Origin: Asterochloris sp. CNOR1
Taxonomy: Eukaryota; Chlorophyta; Trebouxiophyceae; Trebouxiales; Trebouxiaceae
Direction of reading: 5' to 3'
Assembly: GCA_963969365.1 (NCBI GenBank)
Contig: OZ017747.1
Location: 3,224,001 to 3,288,000 of the forward strand
Length of the DNA: 64,000 bases
The notes under the pieces were generated by a model. That model had not been told where the DNA came from, did no database searches, and saw nothing but the letters and a program-made list of their open reading frames with translations. Both the position numbers and the translations under genes were made by a program. Positions 50,985 to 62,626 of the stretch are shown here, piece by piece (the first letter of the stretch is position 1; every line of letters begins with the position of its first letter).

Positions 50985-51093
50985 GAGGCTGTGAGCCAGA
51001 GACATGACAGTCATATATCCTTCTCATCCTTTGAACTTTGACGTCAACTCTGAGTTTAGTCAGCTGTCAGCACTCTCCAAAGTTCATGCCGTG

Positions 51094-54063
51094 CTATGCC
51101 ACCACCACGTCAGCTGTCTCATCTTCAAGCAAGGTTGATGAGGCTGTGACCTTGCTGATCCAGCCGTCTAGTCTGTCCTTGACCCCTGACACCTGAGGCA
51201 TTGTTAGAACCCGAGGCTGGACCCATGTTACCTGCAGGGCAAGTTGATTGCATGGTCAAGTAGACACATGCAACACGATCCTGGCCAGGACCACTTCACG
51301 TCAAGCAAAGAAAGTGAGTGCCCCACCTGCACATTGCCCGCCACCTGGTCAATGACGCCCTCAATGAGGTGCAAAGACAAGGTCTTCATCAGAAGAAATT
51401 CTACGCCATCCACTGCCAGCTTGGTGCGTGCAGCAATGGCCTCCAGCTCAATGGTCCGCTGGTGCGCCGGCAAGCTGCAGGGCAGGCGCACCCTACAGAT
51501 TGGCGACGCAGCATGCACTGGAAGGCTATGGCACGTCCCTACGGAGAACAAGCTATGCCCCTCCCTGAAAGTATCACAAATGGGGGCACCTGCTGCCAAA
51601 GATCGGCTGGGCACTGCAGAGGCACTGTATAGGGGCAAAGTGTGCACAGGCATCACTTCCTCCCCACATGAGTGAATGCACCTGCATCAGCAGCAGCAGC
51701 AGCAAAGCGCACGTTGCTGCCTGTCTTGGCCCGCACCTGAAGATGAGCTCCATGAGGCAGAGAATGGTGATCTTCTGGCGTAGCGCCTGCACATGCTGCG
51801 TCATGGCGGGCTGCGCATGCAGCACAGTCTTGTACTGGCTGCACAGCTCATCATACTTGTGCAGGTTGCCCGCATGAAAACATTCCAGCATCAGCTTCAG
51901 CCAACGGTAGTTACTGTTCTCATCCAGCACGCCAATCTGCAGTGCCAGTCGCTGTCTGAAGCACCATCACGTGCACAGGGGGCTGCTGCTGCTTGTGCAG
52001 CATGTTTGGCTCCGTATGATCTGACTGCTTCGACCACGGACAGCATGCACTGGTGCAGAGTCCAGGAGGATGCCCTTGCCACAGAGCTTACGGGCAAGTG
52101 CATACACCTGTCGATGAGAGGCACGTGTTGTGCTGTGAGGTGAGGTAAAAGACCAGATGCAGGTCTCATTCAGCGGTGCCCCAACAAGTTGAATGGAGAA
52201 CTGCTACATATGTAAAGGGAACACTCACAATGGGATGGAGCAGAAGCTCGCCAAAGTTATAGATGTTCTTTCCCAGCAGGGCTGCCAGGGAGATGTCCAC
52301 TGCAAGCGCCTGCAGTGGGCAGGCGCACAGGTGAGTAAGTGAGCGTAACAGCAGCTGGTGCTCAGCGCTGGAGCCACCAGATTGCAGGCAGCGCCAGCTG
52401 TACGGATGTGATGCTGGGCTCCATGTGGCAGCCAGTTGTGGGCGCTTTCTCCCCATCTCTCGCACCCAACAGCTCATTGCATGTGTGCACTGCTGGGTCG
52501 TGCAGTCTGTACTATTGTCGGTCAGGCAGTCAGCCTGAGCAGCTGGGGCAGCACGGTGTCGTCAACATGCCGCACAGGCTGGGCAACCTGCGGCAATGCC
52601 AGCAGTATGCAGGGCAAGGGGTGCTATCGCTTACCAGCTTCTGCTCCTGGGGCAGCGCTTCCGAGCTGATGTAGGCCAAGTACAGCAGGCTGCTCTTGTA
52701 GAACTCCGCAAAGTCCTTCATGTGCTTGAAGTACTGGCTACGCACGAAATGGACAACTGCATTGACCGAGGGGTCCACCTGCAGGGGCAAGGGGGAAGTT
52801 GAACAGATGAGCAGCCGCTGCATATGGCTCCCACACGGGCAGCTGCTACCTCAGATGCAAAACAGAGATCTGCTGATCCATTGCTGTGCAATAACAGAAA
52901 TTTGCTCAGATGCTCATCAGCAGACCTGGCTGCAGCTCTCAGCTGTGATGAGCACCAGCCAGCAGGTGTCCACCTGGGGCCAGCTCTGGGTGATACGCGG
53001 TGTGGTGAGCCCCTGTGTGCACCTGCTCATCCGCTGCCACCCTTGAGCCCTCCAGACTGGCACTCAGCAGGCTGCCAGAGCTTTTCCTCACTTGAAGCAT
53101 TGTGGCAGCTGTGTCTTAGGTGCAGCACCACACATGTGTGCACTCAAGGCTGCCACTCACATCGTGTGTCCCGCCAGCTAGTGCCTCCCCTTCCCCAGCA
53201 ATGCCTTGCACCACAGACTTCTAAGCGGCTCTGCAGCCTTCCGCAACCCCAGTCACAACACCAGGCTGGCCTGCCTGCCACAGCACCCACGCAACACAGT
53301 GTTGTCCCCACCCACATACTGCATCTCCTCTGCATTGACCATCCAGGCCAGGCACCTGACAGCAGGTGCGCCCACAGCGTCCAGCACATGCAGATCACCA
53401 CCAAGTCGCTGCTCACGTCGTGCATTTTGTCCAGCTGCTCCTTCCCCTGCTCGACCAGTGTCTTGCACTCCTCCACCTCGCCCATCTGCAGGCGGTTCTG
53501 CGCAATGTGCATTCGCAGGAACAGCGCGGGCTGGTCTGTGACCCGCTGAGTGGAGTCTGCCAGACCCTTGATCACACGCTCCAGCAGTGTGACAGCCTCA
53601 GCTGGCTGCTTGTACTGCTGGGACACCACCACCTGCACTCAAAATGACTTTGGGGCTGAGGAGTCTGCTTCCCAAGCTGTCAGGTCAGGTCTCGCATGGA
53701 GCAGGGCACCCTGAGGGAGGGACATGGGCTGGTGAACGACAGACTGTGCCTGGCAGTCATTGCTGCATGGCACACATGCATACAGCAGCATCACCTGGCA
53801 TTACCGGCAAGGCAGCTCACCGCGGTGTGGGCCAGCCTGAGCAGGTTCAACCTGTGTGCGAATGCTGAGATGAAGTTCTCATACAGCGGTATGAGCAGGC
53901 TGCCCTGCCTGAACCCTGGCTGCTGCAGGGCTTCATCAATCTTGACAGTGAGCTGGTGCCAAAGCTTGCGCTGATACAGGTTGCCAAACTCGTGGAATGT
54001 GCTGGCCTGCTCTGGCCATTTGGCCTGGGCACTCTCCAACCATTGCAGATGGATGTCTGGCAT
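51094..54063 (-). CDS. RPN9: 26S proteasome non-ATPase regulatory subunit RPN9 (PSMD13)
   Basis: Structural PCI-domain subunit of the proteasome lid, in nucleus and cytosol. Seven exons: 54063-53821, 53632-53417, 52778-52635, 52309-52229, 51936-51737, 51474-51327, 51231-51094. They sum to 1,170 nt, giving 389 residues, the usual length for the family. The N-terminus reads LYQRKLWHQLTVKIDEAL. Then LAALLGKNIYNFGELLLHPI and the PCI core RQKITILCLMELIFSLPAHQ, RTIELEAIAARTKLAV, LLMKTLSLHLIEGVIDQV. The C-terminus is VTWVQPRVLTMP and VKDRLDGWI, matching the conserved WVQPRVL..GMKDRL ending of PSMD13. The ATG at 54,063 puts the WLESAQAKWPE helix at the normal distance. It shares a 243-bp divergent promoter with RPL38. 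Confidence 0.95.
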
Positions 54064-54306
54064 GCTGCCAGGCACAGCAGGGATGCTGGGGACAGGTCCC
54101 CGCAATGGACAACAAATCACAGGTGGTTTCCTTGATCTGTGGCAGCAGAGGCGTCAATCAATGCCGTCTGATCTGGATGCGCACCAACATGACTAGAGCG
54201 CCATTTTGCCTTCCAGGAAGCCCTAGGTCCTCAAGCCGGCGGAACCTCACGCAGAGGCCCACGGTTCAGCTCCCATCAGACGGTGTGGGGACGCGGGATC
54301 GTCAGC
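54064..54306. promoter_or_regulatory. Bidirectional promoter, RPN9 (-) and RPL38 (+)
   Basis: Only 243 bp separate the start codons of a proteasome subunit and a ribosomal protein, so both 5' UTRs and any shared promoter elements must fit here. I see no TATA box. A GC-rich patch lies at about 54,236-54,300. Confidence 0.6.
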
Positions 54307-55102
54307 ATGGTGAGTCTGGTGGAGGCGGCACTGTTTGGCCTGAGTATAGCACCTGCTGTTGTGGAAGGCGATCTCTGACAGCCCTGGGCTTCACTTGCAC
54401 AAAGCCTTCCTGCTAAGCCCTGAGCAAAGTGTCCAGCTTCACCAAACAGAGCAATTGCATGCTCTGCCTCATATGCCAATTCCGCAGCGCCAGCTGACCA
54501 TAGTGGTCTGCAGAAGTGTTCATAAACCAGGACTTGTGATGGCGTGCACAGTGCAAGGCCAGCTCCAATGAGGCATACTCAACACTCTCCATCTTCTGCT
54601 GCAGCCCAGGCAGATCAAGGAGATCAAGGACTTCCTCTTGACAGCCCGGCGGAAGGATGCTAAGAGCGTCAAGATCAAGAAGTGCCCGGGCAAGACAAAG
54701 TTCAAAGTGCGCTGCACGCGCTACCTCTACACCCTGTGCGTCACAGACTCAGACAAGGCAGACAAGCTCAAGCAGTCACTGCCACCAGGTAACACCCTGC
54801 CAAGCCTGGACGCAACGAGCAACTTGCCTGCTGCAGCTCAGCTGTCTGCATGCTTGGTGCCAATCACAGGCAGCTGTGAGGTGTAGCTTGCCTGATCAAT
54901 GGCGGCATATCTGCTTTCATGCTGCTCTCACTTGGGTTTCGGTGCTCCTTGTGCAAAGGGGCGCTCGCCAACTTCAGCATTGAGAGGATGCCCACTCAGG
55001 TGGCACCTGTGTGCACGTGCGCCAAACCCTTTGCTGCTCAGGCGGGCTTGTGTGCTGACTCATGACCTGTGGCTTGCAGGTTTGAATGTCCAGGATCTCT
55101 GA
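54307..55102 (+). CDS. RPL38: 60S ribosomal protein L38 (eL38)
   Basis: Component of the large cytosolic ribosomal subunit. Three exons: 54,307-54,309 (the ATG alone, followed directly by GTGAGT), 54,605-54,788 and 55,080-55,102. The total is 210 nt, giving 69 residues, the canonical size. The sequence reads [60 protein letters not shown], then PGLNVQDL. Phase fits at both introns. An intron immediately after the start codon is common in ribosomal protein genes. A TGTAA motif lies at 55,257. Confidence 0.97.
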
Positions 55103-55491
55103 AAGTCATAAGGCTTGGTGGATGCAGAGTGGTAACTGGTCTTGACACAGCTGTGAGGGCAGCCCAGCAATGGCAGCCCCTCCTTTTGCAATTTTGCTCT
55201 TGTGCTTCATCACTGCATACAACAAGAGTTGCTGATGCTGACCACACATGGCTCTATGTAAGTTTGTCAGGCCAAGCTGTTCTGGGGTGGGGCTAGGGGG
55301 CTTGTCTCAGGCACACAGGACCTCAGGATGTTGCCACAGGAGGGCTGTTTCAATCTTTGGGAGCCTGAGGTTGTCTGCATCTGCTGTGCTGCTCAGGGAC
55401 CAGATATCCAAAAAGCAGCATGGTCTCTCGTGAGTCATGCATTCTTGTACACGTCAGCCTCGAGGCCTTGTCAGTGATAGTCTTGCTTTCA
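55103..55491. other. Convergent spacer, RPL38 and thioredoxin
   Basis: About 390 bp between facing stop codons, containing the RPL38 polyadenylation motif TGTAA at 55,257. No further coding signal. Confidence 0.5.
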
Positions 55492-56736
55492 TCAGTTTGA
55501 CAGCTCATGCAGCTTCTGTTCCAGCTGCTGCTTGTCTGCACCTGAGAAGGACGCCAGTTCCCGCCCATTACGCCAGAAAGCAAAGGTGGGCTGCGGGGCA
55601 GCAAGCAGGTCAGTCTGTGAAGCCTGCATGTTGAGGGGCAGTGGGACAGCTGATGAAATGTTGTCTGCCCAGGGCGTACCACTGAGGCTATCTGGGCATG
55701 CAGGACAGTCTCCGCCAGGGCTTCGTTGTCTATGTCCAGCATGTAGAAGTCGCTCTGCATGCATCTTAAGCCTTAGCTGGTTGACCTCCACATACAAAGC
55801 TGGCTCACACACATGTGGATACCCCTCTCACTCATTCAGGCTCACTGCTGCGCTTTGGGCCACCCTCACAGCAGCCCAGTGGCAAAGCCCAATCAGAGGC
55901 AAGAAGGGTAAGCCAGAGGTACACAAGCCAACACAGCAGAGTCCACGAGCAGCTCCACTCACCCACCCCTTGCACTCCAGTCGTAACTGTTCTCAGCAGT
56001 CTTTTCACATCACTGACAGCCCACTTGTGAAGCCCAATCACATGGCTCTTGCAGATCTGGCGTCATGGACTGCACAGCTATGTGCTCAAAGAGCAAAGGA
56101 ACACACACAGACACACACCCACCCACCTCAGGGTGGGACACGCTCAGCTGCTCATAGATGGGGCGAATCATTTTGCAGGGTGGACACCTGCAGAGCTTTG
56201 CACTTGGGATCTAGCGGGGCAGTTGCACTTGAGAGTCAGTGTGACAATAGGGGTCTGCAGGAAGGCAAGACAACACCAGGTGACTGACCATCTTGCAGTG
56301 TAGTCGAGCACCTTCAGCCTATCTGGCTGCGACATTGCCTTGTTGAATTCCGCATCTGTCTGAAGCTCTACAACCCTGGAACCTGCAGACATGAACAAGG
56401 ACCATGACTGTGTGCTTGCACAATTCTGCCAGGAGGGAAGGGAGAATCTGTGCAGCAGCAGACCATTGCAGCAGGCGCCAGGCAGAGGAAGGCTGCTGTC
56501 CTGGCTGAAACAAACATGCCACCAATGCAGGAGAATTGACACAGGCAAGTGGCACATACAAGATGTGCAATATGAGCAGCTGAGTAAAGCCTAAAGTAAT
56601 GCACTGGAAACCAACCTGATCATGCGCTGCATTGGCAATGAATGCAGCTGCTGGGCTTGCCTGAGCCGAAAGCTCTCGCTAATTTTGGCAATTCATGTTT
56701 GCTCCTGCTAGCAGCCTGCCGGGCAGCTTGAAGCAT
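55492..56736 (-). CDS. Organelle-targeted thioredoxin with WCPPC active site
   Basis: Small dithiol-disulfide oxidoreductase. Five exons: 56736-56661, 56382-56289, 56187-56127, 55754-55680, 55590-55492. They total 405 nt, giving 134 residues in unbroken phase. The N-terminus MLQAARQAASRSKHELPKLA is basic and amphipathic, like a mitochondrial presequence; an in-frame ATG at 56,832 would lengthen it by 32 residues. Motifs: LKVLDYTARWCPPCKMIRPI, FYMLDIDNEALAETV, and cis-proline P103 in SVPTFAFWRNGRE. The active site is WCPPC (57-61) instead of the usual WCGPC. Intron 1 starts with GC (GGCTCAG then GCAAGC). Overall closest in style to plant mitochondrial Trx o, but the exact class is inference. 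Confidence 0.9.
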
Positions 56737-57050
56737 AGCGCTTGATGTTGTCCTCAGAATTGGATGTCCGGAATGCCTGGCTCGTACAAGCTTGATTTGC
56801 CTGTAACTGTTGACCAAGCATTGCGCAATCAAAGCTCTGCTTGTTCAGGGCTGTTGATTCTCAACAGAAGTGCAGCGGCAGAGATGCTGGCTGGTCTTCA
56901 TCACAAAGTGCCGTGCAATTTGGTTTTCAAGATTGTGCCCTGCCTGTGCCATAAGTTCTGGCGGGTCCAGAAGGCTGCCTGAGAGGCTGAACGGTCGCAA
57001 ACATCAAGCCTGAGCTGGCTCTTGTGCCTCACTAGACTGCAGCAGTCAGC
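56737..57050. promoter_or_regulatory. Divergent promoter, thioredoxin (-) and unknown gene (+)
   Basis: The 314 bp between the two chosen start codons must hold both promoters. If the thioredoxin instead starts at 56,832 the interval is 218 bp. No recognisable motif. Confidence 0.45.
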
Positions 57051-57963
57051 ATGGATGCAGCATGCAAGCTGCTGCCAGGTAAGTTATGCTTTGGAGTTGC
57101 TGCCAGGTGCCACAGGCTGCCCACCCCAGGCCCGTTCTCTGATGCAGCTTTGCAAATAAGAACACTGTGAGTGTTAGTTCTGTTCTGGCACTTGCATGGT
57201 GTCCTGAGCAGTGAGTGCAGCAGCACCCCAGCAGATGACCAGCAGCCAGACGCGCCCAGCCCAGCCACCAAGAGGCAACCTGAGCAGGGGCAGGCCGGCA
57301 ATCACCTAGAAGAGGCAGCCCAACAGGCTCGAATGATTGCCTGCATGTCAAGCATGGGGTTGCTGGCAGCAGGAGCATCATGCCCGCAGCGTAAGGGACT
57401 GTCTTTGTGAGGTCGCTCTCCCATTGGCAGAAGACAGCTGGCTGTGTAGGAGTTTCAGCGGCTGATACCTGAACGTCCAGCTGCTTAGAAAAGTTGAGAG
57501 GCATGTCAGTGTTGGCTGCAGCTTTAGGAGCCAGATCACCAGCCGCCGAGCCATGAAAGTCACAGGTGCTTTGCCCACAGATGAACATGGACCCTCTCAT
57601 GCATTGCAGCTAGACTCCTTGTGGCGCACAGAGGTACAATTGCAGGCTGCTATGCGGCGGCCTTCTTACTGTGCTGGCACCGGGCCTGCAGCTGTACCAA
57701 GCAAATCAGGCAGCAATCAGGGGGTTCAAGTGGCAGGTGGCTCTGCATTATCGCGCCTGGCAGAGTCTGATTGCACCCTTTTATGTGAGTGCGACTCGTT
57801 GAAGTCTGTGAGCCAAGCCCCAGTCCAGGCAGACACTGAGAAATTGACACCGTCTGCGGCAAAGCTGGCTTCATGGCACATGGGCATCTTTTGGTCTGCC
57901 AGCTATGCAGGGAATGAATCAGTTCAATATGAACTGTACATCAAGACCTTGTCTGTTTATTGA
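57051..57963 (+). CDS. Unrecognised 208-residue protein
   Basis: No family recognised. Four exons join in perfect phase: 57,051-57,078 (MDAACKLLP with GTAAGT donor), 57,148-57,166, 57,209-57,390 and 57,566-57,963. The total is 627 nt. The second exon is only 19 nt. The protein has an Asp/Gln/Pro-rich stretch (TPADDQQPDAPSPATKRQPE), a helical segment (HLEEAAQQARMIACMSSMG), then LQLDSLWRTEVQLQAAMRRP and a Cys-containing C-terminal part (ESDCTLLCECDSLKSV). There is no signal peptide or membrane helix. Its last 23 coding bases overlap the end of the MED25-like CDS on the other strand. A gene model error is possible, but four agreeing splice phases are unlikely by chance. Confidence 0.6.
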
Positions 57964-60900
57964 GAGGGGGCAGTAGCATGACTGTCAAAGTGTGGGAGTT
58001 GACCTGGTTATCCTTGAACATCATCAGAAAGCCACCTGGATTGTCTGTCAGCACTTGGGCTAGGACTGCTGCATCCAGCTTGTGGATGTTGTTGATGAAC
58101 AGCTTGCCCTCAGCTGTCACCTCATCAACCTCCAGGGTGCCAGCAGGAGCTGCCTGCAGGAGTGCCTCCCCCCAATGCTTCGCAGTGATCTGCTTCTGTA
58201 CAAACTTGATGAATTGCTGCAGCGCAGAAGCAGGAGCCTCAGACACCTGTGTCACTTCAGCATTGCAGCTTTGAAGGCATGCCTAGACCCACAGAGCTTC
58301 ACACCCACCAGAGGCTCTCCCAAGCTGTGTTTGGGGGGCCACATTCCCCGGTGCGGGTCCTGGCTAGCGATCAGTCTGGCAGTCAAGACATGGACCCCGA
58401 CCTGAGAGTCATGCCCCCTCCCCAGCAGCTTTGGAATGGCAAACACATTGCCCTGCCAGACCTCAGCAGGGTTGCCTACACAGCGTCAATGGACAGGAGT
58501 CAGTCTGTTGCTCAGGATGAAAGCGGGTCATGCACACCATGTGACCTCTCAACGAAATCACCCAATGCCCCCCTTCAATGTTGAGAGGCATCCTCCAGGT
58601 GCCTGTCACAAATGCTGTGCACGCTGCTGGCTGCAGCAACTGCGAGTGCTCCAGGCCAGATGTTTGGGTCAACACAGCACAAAGGCACAGTGTTGAGGTG
58701 CCCACCCATCCCTGGCATCTGCATGTGCAGGGGCCCTGGCTGCAGCCCCTGGGCACCGCTTGCTCCAAATTGCTGGTAGCCAGGCCCCCTCCCAAGCTGC
58801 AGGGGAGGGGTCTGCTGGCGCTGGACATGCCCCACATACGACACAGCGGCGGCGTCTGGCAGGCCCACAGACCGCGGCGCATGCTGGAAGGCAGCCTGCT
58901 GGTGTGCAGGCTGCAGCCGCAGGGCTTGGGCTGCCATGGCCTGCTGCTTTCCCAGGCTGGCCGCCGCCAGCGAAGCCTGATGGGCCTGCTGCTGTTGCTG
59001 CTGCTGGAGTGCATAAAGCTCAGCCTGGCTGCTGAACAATCTGGGCCCAGCAGCCCGCTGCGCATGCCTGGCGGCCAGCTCCTCCCGCTCTGCCGCATGC
59101 TGTGCAGTGTTCTTGCGGTTCACCTGCCAACACAATGGGGAGTGGACACCACAGAGGAAGGCAGGCGGCCCTAAGCACAAAGCGCTGCTGGCCATCTGCT
59201 GAAGGCCCTTCGGTGATGCACCCAGTGGCGAGGCGTCGTGCAGGGCGGTGTATGCAGGCAGTACATCAAGGGTGCTTAGGCTTCACTTCAGCTTGGGGGA
59301 CACTTGAGAGGGTGAGCAATCGAGATGCTCAGTCCCCAAGATGCCACTTGCTAGTGCCTTTGGCACTTCTCACCTCCTTTATGTACTCCTGTGCTGCCTG
59401 CAGCGGCGTGGTGAATTGGCGCTTCTGCCCTGGCACCGCAAGAGCTGCCCCACGGTGGCTCTGGTCTCGGGACGGCTGCTGCAAGCCAGGGGGAGTGGGC
59501 TGGCAGTACGCCAGGGGAGGAGTGGGCTGGCGATGCACAGGGGGCGGGGTGGGGTGGCGGTGTGCAGGGGGGGTGGCAGGGTCCTGCTGGAGCGGCTGCT
59601 GCTGCTGCCGAATCAGCGTGATGCTGGCCGCGCTGACTTGGGGGTGCTGGTGGGGCTGATGCTGCGCAGGTGGCAGCAGCTGGTTGAGGTGTGGTTGCTG
59701 CAGGTGCTTGTGCATGGTGTGCTGGTGGAAGGCTTGCGGAGACGGCGAGGGACTGGGCTGCCGCCAGCTTTCTGCTGAGGCACCTGATGCAGTCGATGTT
59801 TGCAGCTGCTGCTGCCCGGCTGCAGCCTGGGTGCCACCTACAAAGACATGTCTGCATGCTCACTACTGTTCAGGGAACAGAGAGGCCTGACAAACAAGGT
59901 GGCTGCCAACACTGGGAGCTGATGCTGCCTGGGTGAGGGTATGACTTGGCATGCACAGATACGTCTGCACGCTGGCACAGCCGTTTGTGGGGTCGTGTGG
60001 CCTGACAGAGAAGCAGACACTCTGCAGATGTGAGCAGGCATGCTTCTTGCACGATTGAGAAGGCTGTAAAGCCGACCTGGTGTCTCCATCTCATGCCTGG
60101 GGATGGCCTGCAGCAGTACCTGCAGAAGCAAGACACACCATGTGAGAAGGGCACCAATGCATGCAGCTTTGATTGTCTGTGCTGCTTTCTTCAGCAGCAC
60201 CAAAGCCCCACCTGAGCCTCATGTTCACCCTGGTAGGGTTGCAGATGCTGCGCCCCTGCCTGTGCTGGGGCGGGCCTGCCTGCAGCCGACACCACACTGC
60301 AGTGCTGCCAAATGTTATTGTGGGCCTTCTGAGGGTTGCTCAAGCTGACCTGCTTATTTGCTACACAGAGAATCAATTTGTGGAAACGGAGGCCCTGACC
60401 TCCAACTGAAGGCATGAATTCTGAATTTGAATCGCCAGAGCTACAAAAATTGACCTTATCGGGGAGTCTGCTCACCTGGAGGTCCTCGCTGGACAGCAGC
60501 GTTTGCGTGCACCCCAGCCTGGGGACCCGCAGGGGCCTGCCCCAGCCCTGGTCGGGCTGCCTGGGCATCTGCAGCCTGCTGCTGCTGTCGATACTGTTGC
60601 TGCTGGCGCTGGCTTCTATGATGCTGGTACAGTGGATCCAGGAGCACCCAAGCCGCTGGCCAGCGGCGACTGAAAAGAGCAAGGTGCCCGTCTGCAAGGG
60701 GGCACATGCAGGCCTCAAGGACTGCGCCCGCCTTCTGCTGCAGCTGCTTCAGGGCAGGGGCATGCTGGGCGTCCTGGCGAGCCCGGCTCTGAAGATGCGC
60801 CAGCTGGCATGTCAGCCCCTGCAGGCAATTGAGGGTCATGCTTTGTTTTGCAGAGCAAAGAGGCCAGCTTGCCTCCAAGACTCTCAGATGCGCTGCACTG

Positions 60901-62626
60901 TGCATGTCAGCCAGCTTAGCCCTCTTGCAGTTGCGTTGACAGCCTTGCTGTGAAAGTTTGAAAGAAGTAGGGCGTTCCCATTTTGGGTGTGGCCCCACAA
61001 TTCCACCCCACAACACCAGCTCCTGGGTTCTCACCCCCCTCTGCCAGCAAGCGCCCTTTCACCTGGCCCTCCAGGAACATCTGCATTGTTGGGAACCTTA
61101 GCTGCCGCCAGCCCTGCATCGTTGGTCTGGCAACAGCACAGCAGCCGCCCGTGCCGGCCACATGCAGCTAGATCAACTCTGTGTATGCTCAAATCCATGC
61201 ATTGCTTTGGCAGCAGCACATCGGCTGTCTGCGCTTGCAAGATGCAGCCAGAGCACTAGAGGCTTGCTTACCTCCTCTGCCTGAAGAAAGTATGTGCGCA
61301 GGGCCTGCAGCCAGCTCCTGTTGCCTAAATGGGTCGCAGAAAGCACACTGAGAGTGATGTCCTGCAATTGTAGAGCGTCCATCATGTCCAGGCCCAGTGG
61401 AATCATGGGGCCCAGATCCTGTGGGCAGAATGGGGAGAATTGGCAACAGAGGCATGGGGATGGTGGAGGCTGCCCAGCATGAGGCCCGTTGAGTGCAAGG
61501 GCCTCCTGTAAACAGATATGAAACACAACTTGCTGTTTTGGGCAGTGAAGCATGGACAAAGACAAGAGGCAACCTAGGAATAGGCCAGGTCCCTGAAGCA
61601 TTGCAGAAGCTTGCAGATGTAGCTTGCTGACATGCCGCTTTGATGTCCAGAGCAGCAGTGCAGGCAGCTCATCAGGTGCATGGCCCACCTGTCCGGCACT
61701 CGCAGGCCATGGAACTGGCATTTCGTGGGCCGTCGTCATGCTGAAGAGCAGGATATGCTTGGAGTACTGCTCAGGTGGGAGCCCCATGCCTGGCTGTTGG
61801 AACAAGTAGGTGGCCTCTGCCAGCGCCTCTGCATGCAATGCCTACATCAGCGACTCGCTGGGCGCAGCACAGACCCCGCAGCTGCGCCAAATGTGTGATC
61901 AGAAGTTCAGAGAGCTCTGCTCAACTTCGTCCAAATACAGCAAAACATCCTCTCACCACAGCAGGGGATTGAGCGGACACTGCCCTCCAGGCTGGGCACA
62001 GAGACACAGCATTGGCGAGAACGCAGCGCAGTCACAGCTCATAGACGCGCAAGAGTGCAGCTTGTGTTCTGAGCAGAGCTGTGCTGGCTTGTGAGCAGAA
62101 AGCATTGTAGCCATGACTTCACAGAAGCACACTCTCCAATAGTCTAAGAGGAGAGCTGTGTTGCCTGGGAGCGCAGAGCAGCCAAGGCGTCCGCCTCCCT
62201 GAATCACCACATCATCCAGCCACTGCTTCATGTCGCTGATGTCTGACGTCCAGCCCTCAGATTCCAGCAAAGCCTCACTGCGGCAGATGGCCTACTGTTT
62301 TGTATTGGAGTTCTGGGATGCCGGCAGCATGACCTAGCAGGATCTGCGCACCTCTGGACCCCCCTGCTCCAGAACACAATCAAGGCAAGCTCTGCCTGTT
62401 GCTTGCACGACCTCAGGATAAGCTCAAGGTAGACCTTCCGCAGCTGCTGCCAGCAGGTCTTCATTTCTGCATTTGCCTGCAGCAAGGACACTGTGATCTA
62501 GCAATGCTGCACTGCAGGATGCACATCAGCCAGCCAAGGGGCCCATCACACCTCCAACACCACACAGATCCTTGAAGGCGTTATGGACTGCATCAGAGAA
62601 GATTCAACAACCACTGGGTCCTCCAT
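57941..62626 (-). CDS. MED25: MED25-like Mediator subunit (VWA domain plus SPOC/ACID-like end)
   Basis: MED25 links transcription activators to the Mediator complex in the nucleus. N-terminal exons: 62626-62552, 62476-62352, 62277-62165, 61828-61689, 61418-61272, 61101-61035. They form the MED25 VWA domain: ICVVLEANAEMKTCWQQLRK, AELALIVFWSRG, ESEGWTSDISDMKQWL, IQGGGRLG, ALAEATYLF. A Gln/Pro/His-rich middle follows (about 60.47-60.83 kb; 60119-60077; 59837-59374; from 59123 with a polyglutamine run near 59.0 kb). The C-terminal exons 58461-58309 (VWQGNVFAIPKLLGRGHDSQ) and 58237-57941 (LDAAVLAQVLTDNPGGFLMM) look like the SPOC/ACID activator-binding fold, stop at 57,943-57,941. Intron 3 appears to use a GC donor (CCCAG then GCAAC). 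The joins between 61,035 and 60,119, and between about 58.7 and 58,461, are unresolved. Confidence 0.75.

Noticed and set aside
56101-56127. CA-rich run as a functional repeat
   Set aside because: A short microsatellite-like tract forming the donor end of a thioredoxin intron; nothing further is implied.
60414-60953. Plus-strand frame with a leucine-rich, membrane-like stretch
   Set aside because: The leucine run is the antisense of CAG-coded glutamines in the MED25-like gene; no independent support.
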